This document shows positions 54,669-63,282 of a stretch of 63,282 nt of DNA, piece after piece. A program made the translations under genes and the position numbers. The notes under the pieces were generated by a model. That model saw only the letters and a list, made by a program, of their open reading frames with translations, ran no database searches and was not told the origin of the DNA. The DNA is from Vitrella brassicaformis. Its lineage: Eukaryota > Sar > Vitrellaceae. Where the stretch lies: assembly GCA_001179505.1 (NCBI GenBank), contig CDMY01000276.1:2302-65583 (forward strand), written 5' to 3'. Positions within the stretch are counted from its first letter, which is position 1. Every line of letters begins with the position of its first letter.

Positions 54669-57600
54669 TCTCCCTCCCTGTCTGTGTGGGTGTTTCTAGG
54701 AGGTGGTGGCGGAGTTTGGATAGGCCAGAGGGTCGCTTCTCTTTCTTTCAGAGAGAGCATCGTTGCGGCCAACGAGTACAGTGACACCACCAGTGAGGGC
54801 ACGGAGACCGCCGCCACGGCCAGGAGGCAGAACTGTGGGTCGAGCAGCGAGGAGCAGCCGGGCGTTCATGACAAAGGGGGCAACTGGGCGCCGCTATGCC
54901 AACATCTACTCACACACGCTGACACGGTGAGCAGACGAGAAGAACAAGGGAAAGGCTCCCTTTGCAATGTGTGCGTGTGTGTGTGTGCGTGTATGGTTGG
55001 TCCGCCCACAGTCGCCAGATGCCCCTGAGGGCATGGAGGTCCGTCACAGCGTGATGCCGCTCCCCAAGGCAGGCAGGCCTTCCCATGGTCGGCCGGCACA
55101 CCTCCACACACAACACGACACACGTGTGCGCAAGAGTCCAGACAGCCCTCTGCTGCTGTCCTGTCCTGCCCTGCACTGCCCAAACAGACAGCCCGCGAAG
55201 CAACAACAGCAACAAGAGCAGAAGGGAGACCCAGGCAGCCCCCCCATCAGTACCCAAGGCCGCAGCGGCCCTCGCAGCGGCCACTAACAAGGTCTTCCTC
55301 AGCTGCTTCGAAGATGGCGTCGAGTACGGCGTCACGACCAACGCCACCCACCCCCTTGACCTTGGCAGCGCCAGAGTCACCAACATCCACGCCTGTCAGG
55401 AGCTCTGCCAGCAGTCGCCCAACTGTCAAGCCTTCTCCTACATGGCCAGCGACCGGATCTGCTATCTCAAGGCCGCTGAAGAGCCCACGAAGCCAAACGC
55501 CGACCTGACGAGCGGGCCGAGAGAGTGTGAGGACCTCAAGAGCAGAACGGACGATGGGAGAGACGAGGAGAGGGATGAAGGGGAAGAGGGAGAGGAGTCG
55601 GGTGATGTGGATGTGTCTGATGAGACGTGGATGGATTTCGTGGAGGGTGTCACGCCGGAGATGGAGAAGAAGATACGGCTGGCGATGCTGGTGAGTGAGG
55701 GAGGGAGGGAGGGAGGGAGGGAGTGGGCGTGCCTGAGTGCAACCCCCCGCCCATCTGTCCATGGATGGATGGATGGGTATTGTGGGCGCCACTGTGTGTG
55801 CAGATTGCCAAGCTCAATCGCGCGACAACTGACGCAGAAGAAGAAGATTCAGAAGACTCAGAAGACACCGAACAAGAAGAGGTCGACGATGAGGTCGACA
55901 AAGATGCTGATGAGCTGGCGGGCCTGGAGGGGCTGGATGTGGGTGGGGGGGTGGTGACCGAGGCCGCCGTGGCCGCCGTGGCCAGACGCCCCCCCAAGCC
56001 CTACCCAGGCGCCACACACAGCCCCAACCCCAACTCCCGCCCCAACCAAGTGCCAAGAACCCCGCCACGGACCCCCCACGCCCATCGGTACCCTCCCTGC
56101 TTCCAATTGGGCGTCGGCTACCACTTCCCAACGAGACGGGGGGACCTTGGGGACGCGCCCAACGTGACGTCGGCCCGGGTGTGTCAGCGGCTGTGCCAGT
56201 GGAAGCCCAGCTGCCACGTGTTTGTGTTTGACCAGAAGAAGGCCACCTGCTACTTCAAGGGGCAAGGTGGCCGGAGGGAGGCGAAGATCGGAATGGTGAG
56301 CGGCCCGAGGGCCTGCGACGACTCGCTCATCGGCTACTCGGGCGAGGATAATCATGACGACGGCCAAGGCGAGGAGTACTGGGAAGAGCCGACCGCTGCC
56401 CCGGCTGAGCATGCCGACAAAGAGAGCGCTTCATCCTCGGCTGCCTCGGCACTGGCCGCCATCGATATACCAGGCAGGTGACACACAAAGGGCCAGAGAG
56501 GCAGGCAGACGGTGGACGCTCCTCCCTCCCTCATCAGCTCTCATTACGGGTGACGGCGGGTGTTTCGAGATGGGTGTCGAGTACTCCGACGACAGCCCGG
56601 ACAGCAACCTGGCCTCGGTCGGCAAAGTCGCCTCCCTCCTCGACTGCCGCGACGCCTGCAGCAGCCGACCCGCCTGCCTCTTCTTCACATTCGACCCACA
56701 CAAGTACATGTGCCACCTGAAGGACGAGAGACTCCCCGTCAGGGCCAATGCCCACGTCATCTCGGGGCCGAGAGTCTGTGGCGAGCAGGCGGCCCGGCCG
56801 CGGAGAGCACTGTCGACCATCCCGGCGGCGACTGAGGACGTGGTCATGAGACACAGGACCACGGCGGTGGCTGCGCAGGTCGACAGTCCGACAGCAGCAC
56901 GAGCGAGGGTGAGGGAGCCCTCATGGCAACAGCCATGGCCACAGTCGCCGCCCATTCCTGGGGCGTTTGCAGGTACGAATCTACTCCCAGGCACCGCACC
57001 TAATACCATTTCTCTCTGCCTGTCCGTGTGTGTGTGTGACGACTGAGCAGTGGTGCTGCAGAAGCAGCAAGGCGCCACCGCCGCCAGCGTCACTCTGAGA
57101 GCCGCCATCGGGCATCAGTCGACAGCAGGCGTCCTCCTCACCAACCTGTTCACCATAGCCAGCAGCTATGAGTATCAACACCAACACGACCATCAGCACG
57201 AACGCGCCATATTCTTCACCCTCGAGCAGCCCCCGCCGGAGACACACCCGCTGCCCGAGGGCTTCCTGGTGTTCCTGGGCTCTCTAGGGCCCGACGAGTC
57301 GCCCGAGCGGCCGACATCCTTTGTGAGGGGGGAGGTGGCCTTCACAACCGTCGGCACACGGCAGCCCGTTCATGATCGTGATGACGATGACGATCCTGAT
57401 GACGGGTATCGGCTGCTACGGCCGTCGACATCATCACACCGCCATTTGCAGCACCAGCAGCAGCAGGAGGGCAACACAAGTAAGAGACAGAGAGAGAGGG
57501 GGGGGACACGCATACACTGTTGTGTGCGTGGCCGATGTGTCCGATGTGTCCGATGTGTCTGGTGTGTCTGTGTGTGTGCAGGAGTGCCGTCTCGTCAGTG

Positions 57601-57852
57601 TCTGTTGTTTCGGTGCCACTCGTCAGCGAGAGCCGGCACTGCTACCATCGACCTCCGCGGGCTGCTGGGGGCGGAGGACACGAACGGCAGGAGGGGAGCG
57701 AGTCTGACCGACTCTGTAGTGCTACACATGGGTGAGTGAGTGGGTGGGTGGGGTAGGTGGGTGGGCGAGCATCGGTGACGTTAGCTATCGACTCGACGAC
57801 TGAACATCTTTGTCGGTGCTGTGTGTGTTCAGAGTGTGTCAAGGGCAGATGA
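52911..57852 (+). CDS. Secreted parallel beta-helix protein with three PAN/Apple domains
   Basis: Thirteen exons join in phase to 1271 aa: 52911-53679, 53755-53916, 53995-54102, 54219-54279, 54366-54571, 54700-54926, 55012-55087, 55188-55690, 55804-56473, 56538-56972, 57051-57479, 57582-57731 and 57833-57852. A hydrophobic N-terminal segment (GVLVICLASLAVS) after a basic n-region looks like a signal or anchor. Residues ~45-560 are a right-handed beta-helix: glycine-rich rungs recur (GGGILAN, GGGIFAT, GGGLFAG, GGGIHFS, GGGIMCN, GGGLSIG, GGGMAVD). Three PAN/Apple units follow, each with CF(E/Q)xGVxY, a CxxxCxxxxxC core and a CY/CH-LK end: SCFEDGVEYGV (exon 8), PCFQLGVGYHF (exon 9) and GCFEMGVEYSDD (exon 10). 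Acidic linkers separate them. PAN domains bind carbohydrate or protein in apicomplexan adhesins, so a surface or extracellular binding role is inferred. Three introns use GC donors (after 54279, 54571 and 56473). Confidence 0.88.
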
Positions 57853-58631
57853 GATGAGCGGAGCGGTGTGGGTGTGCTGACCTGCCTGATGCCCTGCGTC
57901 CATTGCGCCTCCCTCTCTCTCTCTCTCTCTGTCTCTCTCCATCCCTCTGTTTGCTTGTTCTTTGTTGCGTGCATGGACGCTGTGTGTGTGTGTGTGTGTG
58001 TATGTGCATGTGTGTGTGTGTATGTATGTGCATGTGCAGTATTTGTTGTGGTCTTCTCGACACTAACAGGCACACAGACGGGTGGCCAGGTAGGTCCGCC
58101 CGTACTGGACGTGACGTGAGCAGATAGCTAGGTGCATGTCATGAATTCGTGAAGGTCACCAACCATGATGACTAAATAGTCCGTCCAAACCTCCCTCTGC
58201 ACACGACACTCAGACACACAGATGTCATAACGGACGGACAGAGACAGAGAGAAGTGAGCACCGGCGGTCCGCCACCCACACCGCCGGTGCCCTCAGCGAA
58301 GATCTCCGTCCCCGCCTCCTCACACGCACATCAACGACCGTCCGTCTGTGTGTCGATCTCTCCTCCCTTGAATGACGGCCTTGCTCACTGCATCGGCCGA
58401 GAAACGACTCGCACACGAGTAGGTGTGTATAAAGTAACTCCCTCGCCGGATCCCGCCGTTGTCGCCGGCCGCGAAGGGGAAGTGAATTGGGGGCGGGGGG
58501 CGTCCCGAGCCCCGGCCGTCTCGCGCGTCGCTTGAAGTTCACATTCCTTATCCCAATTCTTATCCCCACTCCTCCGCGTGCCGTGTTGAGGCCAATAGGT
58601 GGAAGCTCTCACAACGAGAAATTCAATCATC
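57853..58631. other. Tandem intergenic region (the only same-strand neighbours)
   Basis: Between the beta-helix/PAN gene and the Cys-rich gene, both on the plus strand. CT-rich and (TG)n tracts lie around 57908-58040. It probably holds the 3' UTR of the former and promoter of the latter; no exon recognised. Confidence 0.55.
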
Positions 58632-59857
58632 ATGTTCAACTTGACGTTGGGTCAACTGCTGCTCCTGGCTCCGCTCCTGTGGCTGGCCTTCTTGACGGCT
58701 GAGTCGGCATCCTGGAAGTCCACCGTCCCGCACGCACTGAAGGTGGGCCAACGTCAAAATCATCGGCACCGATGACATTGTGCTGTGCCCCCTTGGCCCA
58801 ACCTGTTTGTTTTAGCTGCAGCAGCGCATTAATGGCACACTGTCAACAGGAGCGGCAGTCGCATGGGGATGCGAGCAGAATGCGAGGCATACAGGTGCAA
58901 GCCTTCCGCTTCACCCACCAGCTTTGAGGACCTGCCCGACATCACTGACAGCCCGCCCCGCTGCTACGACAAGGAGACGAAACTTGTCTACTCCTGCGAC
59001 GGGCCCAACAAGCTGGTGTGTCACCGCACCGCATGTCTGCATGTATATTCATCGCCTCTCTTGCTGCGCGCCTTGTCGCATGCAGACCTATGTCGCGGCC
59101 CTCGAAGCCTCATCTGGGCATTTCTCCATCCAACCCTCATATGGAGATTTCTTCCATCTTACGAGAGCAGGCTACGACGCGCGCAACGAGTGGGCACAGC
59201 ACCTCGCTCATACGAAGTCCTCTTACTTGTGTATATGACAACAGAGAACCGATACTTGAATGGCTCGGAACATATAGCGAGGTCCGAGATGGCGAGCCGC
59301 ACAAGTGCTTCATTCGTGATCCCTTCGCCAAGTGCCCCACAAGAAGCGGTGGGTACTCGCAAAGTAGAGACATGCTCTGCCATGTCCACCCGTAGCTGCT
59401 GTTGTGTGTCTCATGCAGTTCTGCGCCCACCCTGCGCTCCAAGTGACTGCAGATTTGCCGGAGACAAGAAGGGCCCCTTTTCTTTCAAATCTGCCCCTGG
59501 ATGCCTCAAAGAAGGGAAGGTCTACAAGTGCGACACGGCCAGCAAGACTCTGGTATGAAGAATAATACACCTACATGGCCGTACGTAAAGTGTCTTAAGA
59601 GTCCCCTGTCTCAATATAGATGTTGGTTCTTGACGTCACGGTGAATCAGGCCGAGAACACACAGCCGTTCCTTCAGGTCTGTCTGCGCAGACCGTATGTC
59701 AACACACACGTCGGCTTTTATTGTCTGTGCTGCACAGTTCACTGTGAAACGTCGCAGCCACTCCGGTTGGCAGCTCTACCAGTGCCGCCTGCCGAAAGTC
59801 TTCATCTGCCCCACCGACTTCACGGTCAAGAACATCGACTTCCTGAAAGGAGCCTGA
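58632..59857 (+). CDS. Small secreted Cys-rich protein with repeated module
   Basis: Starts with a strong signal peptide (MFNLTLGQLLLLAPLLWLAF, then AESASW). Exons 59086-59189, 59245-59348, 59419-59552, 59620-59676 and 59738-59857 join in phase; exon 1 is 58632-58742 and one or two exons lie in 58816-59015. A module occurs at least twice: Cys, ~20 residues, a Pro-rich turn, Cys, then (L/K)VY(S/K)CD and a Leu before the splice: PPRCYDKETKLVYSCDGPNK and PGCLKEGKVYKCDTASKT. A third, variant unit ends the protein (LYQCRLPKVFICPTDFTV). The frame needed for the CEAYRCKPSASP segment does not connect in phase to exon 1 through any exon I could define, so the 5' part is unresolved. Family unknown; extracellular location inferred from the signal peptide and paired Cys. 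Confidence 0.65.
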
Positions 59858-60166
59858 GAAGAAATGAATCCCTCTGCAGCACATCACACAAAGACAGAGA
59901 GACAGAGACAGAGAGAGAGAGACAGAGAGATTCATGAACACACACGACAGGACAATCATTTGCGGACGGCAGTCCGTCCCCATGAAGTGGTCTGTCTGTC
60001 TGCTTTGTCTGTCTGTTTGTCTGTCTGTCGTCTCCCGACTGACCATGGAAACGTCCACAGTCTCTGTCTCAAGACGCACACAGACGCAAAAACCACTCAC
60101 AGTACAAAGCACACATGTCTGCACCCAGCCAGCACCCACCACTACTCCCCCCCTACGCTCACTCAG
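59858..60166. other. Convergent intergenic region
   Basis: 309 bases with GACAGA and TGTC repeats between the Cys-rich gene and LZTFL1. No feature recognised. Confidence 0.6.
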
Positions 60167-61905
60167 TCAGTGTCCGCCACTGTCTTGCTCGGCATCCTGG
60201 TCGACGTCCTCATGCTTCTTCAGCCTGACACCGCCCAGCCCAAGACACACGGCCATGAACGAGCCATCCACACGAGGGTGTCGATCCCAAGGAGGCCTGC
60301 CAGCCGCCTCCATGAGCACCATACACACGCACCTCTGCCGGAGTGACTTTATCTCTTCGTTTTTCTTCTGCAGCATCGACTGCACACACGCACACACAAA
60401 GATGCGCACGCACTCTCGTGCAGGATATGACACCCCGCCTCGCCTCTGTGTTGGTGCTCACCTTGAGCTGTTTGACGGGTGCCGACTCTGAGAGGCGCCT
60501 CTGCTGGTCGGCCTGCAGATCGGCCAGGGCTGCGTCTTTGGCTGACAGCAACGCCTGAACCAAACAAACAGCGTGTAGTACTGCTAGGTGCTTCCGTACC
60601 GCCACGAGTGCGGCCAAACAAACAAACGTGCCTTTGTGTCGTTGAGCGATTTTTCGATCTCCTCCATCTGTGCCCTGCCAGCCGGCTGCATCAATTGGCC
60701 GGCATACGCGACACCCATCCATCCATCCATGTGTGTCGGTCGGCGTGCCGCGCGCTGCGTACCTCGCCCTCGATCTCTTTGAACTTCTTCTTGAGTATCT
60801 TGAAGTTGCCCTTGACCTTGTCGAGCTCCTCCCCCATCGCCGACCGCTCCTTCAGCAGCTCAGACAACTGCACACACTCACAGGGGACACACAGCATGTG
60901 TGGGTGGGTGAGTAGGGGTGTGTAGGTGTTTCTTTGCCTGCTGCTGCATCTGCTGCTGCCTGTCGATGAGCTGCTGGTTCTGATCCCTCGCCTCCTGCAG
61001 CTCATGCAGGGCCGTCGGCGAATGGCCAGAGGCCCCATGCGCTGCCTGACCGTCATGCAGACAGACGGACAGACAGACAGACCGGCAGACAGACAATGTG
61101 GTCAAGAAAGAGGGTATCCTTCTTTGTTGCTTACCCCCAGCACCGGCAAATGTCCTCGCTTGGCGGCGCCCTGCACACATTACACACATGGAGGTACACT
61201 GACGGGCGCATTGGACGCTGCATGTCCTGTTGATATGTGCAGCCATGCAGTTACGTGTTCGTGTACGTGTGCGTCACCTCACCGAGGTGAGGTCGAGTTT
61301 TTTGAGGGCCGCGGTGGCCGAGGCGGCCTCACCCAACGCAGCAACCTCCTGCACACGATGCCTGAACAGATAGATAAAGCACTACACGCGTGTCTGTCCC
61401 TCCCTCCCTCCCTCCCTCCCTCCCTCCCTGTGTGTGTGGGTGTTGGCATCAGCCAGCTACGTACTGGTCTTCAGCGAGTGCGGTGTCGGACGAGAGTTGG
61501 ACGGCCTGCTGCTGTGCGGCAGTGCACAGCTGCGCGAAGACGACGCCCGAGAGGTTGGCCAGGCTCTCCAGCTCCTCGCGCACCAGCTCCTTCAGCCGCT
61601 CACTTAACGCACCCAGCATCTCCTCGGCCTAATAGATGGATAGATGGATGGATGGATGTGTCTGCGAGTGAAGGACTCTCGGGAAGAACGTACGTCTTTC
61701 TTGGTGAAGACGTCATCGATGCACCTGCCAACCGAACAGACACGCACACAGGCGTATCACATCTATCGTGCCGCCCAGCAACGCACCTTTCGTCCTTGAC
61801 GTCGTCGGTGGTGTCTGTGACCTCTTTGATGAATCGATCTCGCCTGCCCTTGCAGTGCAGCAGGTAACGCTGCAGCTGCTCACGGTGGCTCTCACTCAAC
61901 TCCAT
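60167..61905 (-). CDS. LZTFL1: LZTFL1-like BBSome/ciliary trafficking regulator
   Basis: Eleven minus-strand exons (61787-61905, 61694-61724, 61461-61628, 61283-61348, 61135-61170, 60938-61045, 60763-60867, 60632-60667, 60462-60554, 60333-60379, 60167-60224) join in phase to 288 aa; human LZTFL1 is 299 aa. The N-terminus HREQLQRYLLHCKGRRDRFI, then RCIDDVFTKKDAEEML, aligns with the human helical N-terminal region. The rest is a leucine-zipper coiled coil, and the end (MLQKKNEEIKSLRQRLKKHE) mirrors the human C-terminus. In animals LZTFL1 controls BBSome entry into cilia, so the organism very probably builds flagella. An in-frame ATG at 61956 would add 17 residues, but it overlaps the AGCTCGCA motif, so I prefer 61905. 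Introns after 60938 and 60632 have GC donors. Confidence 0.88.
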
Positions 61906-61955
61906 TTTTGGCTTTTCTTCACCATCGGGTTTTGGGTTCGGAACCCTGGACCCCA

Positions 61956-61963
61956 TGCGAGCT
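61956..61963 (-). promoter_or_regulatory. AGCTCGCA motif at the LZTFL1 5' end
   Basis: Reads toward LZTFL1 on the minus strand, 50 bases before the preferred ATG, within the 118-base interval shared with LSM3. Independent of the duplicated cassettes. Confidence 0.4.
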
Positions 61964-62023
61964 CAATGCACCCAACTCAGGGAATGTCGTAGGGGATGAG
62001 ATCTCGGCGGGTCTGAGAAGAAG

Positions 62024-62293
62024 ATGGACACATCGCAGGTCGAAGGTGAGTGAGAACCGACGCAGACAGGCAGACGCCACGCTGTGCCTGCCACACATCT
62101 ATCAATCTGCGTGCATGATTGAAGCTGTGTGTGTGTGTGTGTGTCAGTTCCGCTAGATCTGATTCGTCTGAGTCTGGATGAGAAGGTCTACGTCAAGTGC
62201 AAGGGCGACAGAGAACTCACCGGCAAACTGCACGTACGTCAGCCAGCCGTCGTCCATCAATCAATCACCAGGCAGACAGGCAGACAGGCAGCA

Positions 62294-62330
<37 letters not shown>

Positions 62331-62643
62331 TGTGATTGTGTGACGGTGTCATCAGGCGTTTGACCAGCACTTGAACATGGTACTTGAGGCGGTGGAGGAG
62401 ACCGTCAAGACCACATATGTCGACGAGACGGACGGCGAGGAACGCGTCAAGGTACGTGGAGGGGGAGGCAGGCAGTAGTCACTTCCTAGATCAACACTTA
62501 CTTGCAGAGCACTCTGATGTGCGTCTGCGTGTGTGTGTGCGTGCGTGTGTGTTCAGCGTACGAAGCGGACGATGGAGATGCTGTTTGTGCGCGGCGATTC
62601 CGTGATACTGGTGTCCCCCCCGGTGCGGACACACCAGTCATGA
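62024..62643 (+). CDS. LSM3: Sm-like protein LSM3
   Basis: Four exons (62024-62045, 62148-62233, 62356-62451, 62557-62643) join in phase to 96 aa. The Sm1 motif [20 protein letters not shown], the [20 protein letters not shown] loop and the Sm2 motif [14 protein letters not shown] match LSM3 almost residue for residue. LSM3 is a subunit of the LSM2-8 ring on U6 snRNA and the LSM1-7 ring in mRNA decay. The N-terminus is slightly shorter than in humans. Head-to-head with LZTFL1. Confidence 0.97.
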
Positions 62644-63282
62644 CAACACATCACGCACGCACACACACATTGACTGGTGTAGCTGCGACCTGTGACCTTT
62701 GAGACCCCATTCGCGAACAGGTGTGTGTGTGTGTGTGTGTCGAAAGATTCCCATAGCCGTTTCACCTTTCACTGTTTGTTGACCCGTTGATGCCTGCCTG
62801 CCTTACTACCACTACGTCTACACACACGCACACCAACGAGCGGACAGACCGACACACACACGCACACACACGTCCATCCATCCATCCAGAGCATGCAACG
62901 TATATTTGCAAAGAAAACACTGTGTGTGCACACGAAGGGCACACAGACGGGCGGAGAGAGAGAGAGAGCGCGGCACATCACGCGACATACGCACATCCAG
63001 CACACATACGCTAAAACCCGTCCATCGGGCAGACAGACAGACAGACCGACAGAGACAACATGCGTCGACACATGCATGTCCGTTGTCGTTTGCGTGTGCA
63101 GACAAGTCTCAGCTTCCTTCGTGTCGATCGTGGGTTCATCTTCATACGTGTGTCGTCTTTCGTTTCACCTTCATTTATCGATCCGTTCGTTCGTTCGTTC
63201 GTTTGTGTGTCCGTCACGGTGATTACGTACGTGTAAACACACAGGCAGACGACAAGATACAGACAGAAGGCGACGCGCGACG
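62644..63282. other. 3' region after LSM3, no gene recognised
   Basis: Contains (TG)n, CACA and TCGT repeats (for example 63188-63203). No exon with recognisable protein was found up to the end of the window. Confidence 0.55.

Overview
This is a eukaryotic nuclear window from a protist with intron-dense genes. Introns are mostly 70-130 nt, GT-AG, and carry (TG)n or (TCTG)n tracts just before the 3' splice site. Gene content (LZTFL1, LSM3, TEX10/IPI1, NAPRT, a SUZ-domain protein, PAN/Apple domains on a secreted beta-helix protein, a presequence resembling a bipartite plastid leader) and a TTTAGGG telomere-like tract fit an alveolate alga. A chromerid such as Vitrella is my best guess; this is inferred from style and content, not from a search. 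I rebuilt exons by hand from GT/GC-AG borders and reading-phase continuity, so exon limits are predictions. Two 300-N assembly gaps lie at 15826-16125 and 46982-47281.

Layout, left to right: ABHD17-like hydrolase (+, 651-3167); HAD phosphatase (-, 4334-5838); family-3 copy A (+, frameshifted, 5937-7019); family-4 copy A (-, 7887-8651); family-5 copy A (+, 8973-9361); a gene-poor 4.7 kb; CCCH zinc-finger protein (-, 14103-15540); unknown basic protein (+, 16214-18306); TEX10/IPI1 (-, 18808-23898); family-4 copy B (+, 24375-25491); family-3 copy B (-, intact, 26459-27484); NAPRT (+, 27888-32045); coiled-coil protein (-, 32750-37040); family-5 copy C (+, 37240-37626); unknown 654-aa protein (-, 38142-41883); SUZ-domain protein (+, 42070-45560); FKBP-like secretory/plastid candidate (-, 46582-49455); a broken gene (+, 49583-51089); secreted propeller-like gene with an in-frame stop (-, 51612-52728); beta-helix/PAN protein (+, 52911-57852); small secreted Cys-rich protein (+, 58632-59857); LZTFL1 (-, 60167-61905); LSM3 (+, 62024-62643).

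Two architectural features stand out. First, strands alternate at 21 of the 22 junctions, so most promoters are short and divergent. Second, families 3, 4 and 5 form a segmental inverted duplication (about 5975-9010 against 23975-27500), with a further direct copy of the family-5 part at 37130-37960. Within these, a leader cassette (AGCTCGCA motif, variable first exon, strongly conserved 71-78 nt GT-AG intron) occurs four times. In two cases it lies directly upstream of, and in the same orientation as, an unrelated gene (TEX10 and family-3 copy B), which suggests promoter/leader capture.

The recognisable genes are mostly housekeeping: protein depalmitoylation, ribosome biogenesis, NAD salvage, U6 snRNP/mRNA decay, ciliary trafficking and mRNA regulation. 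Secreted proteins cluster at 51.6-59.9 kb. No tRNA, rRNA or CRISPR feature was seen.
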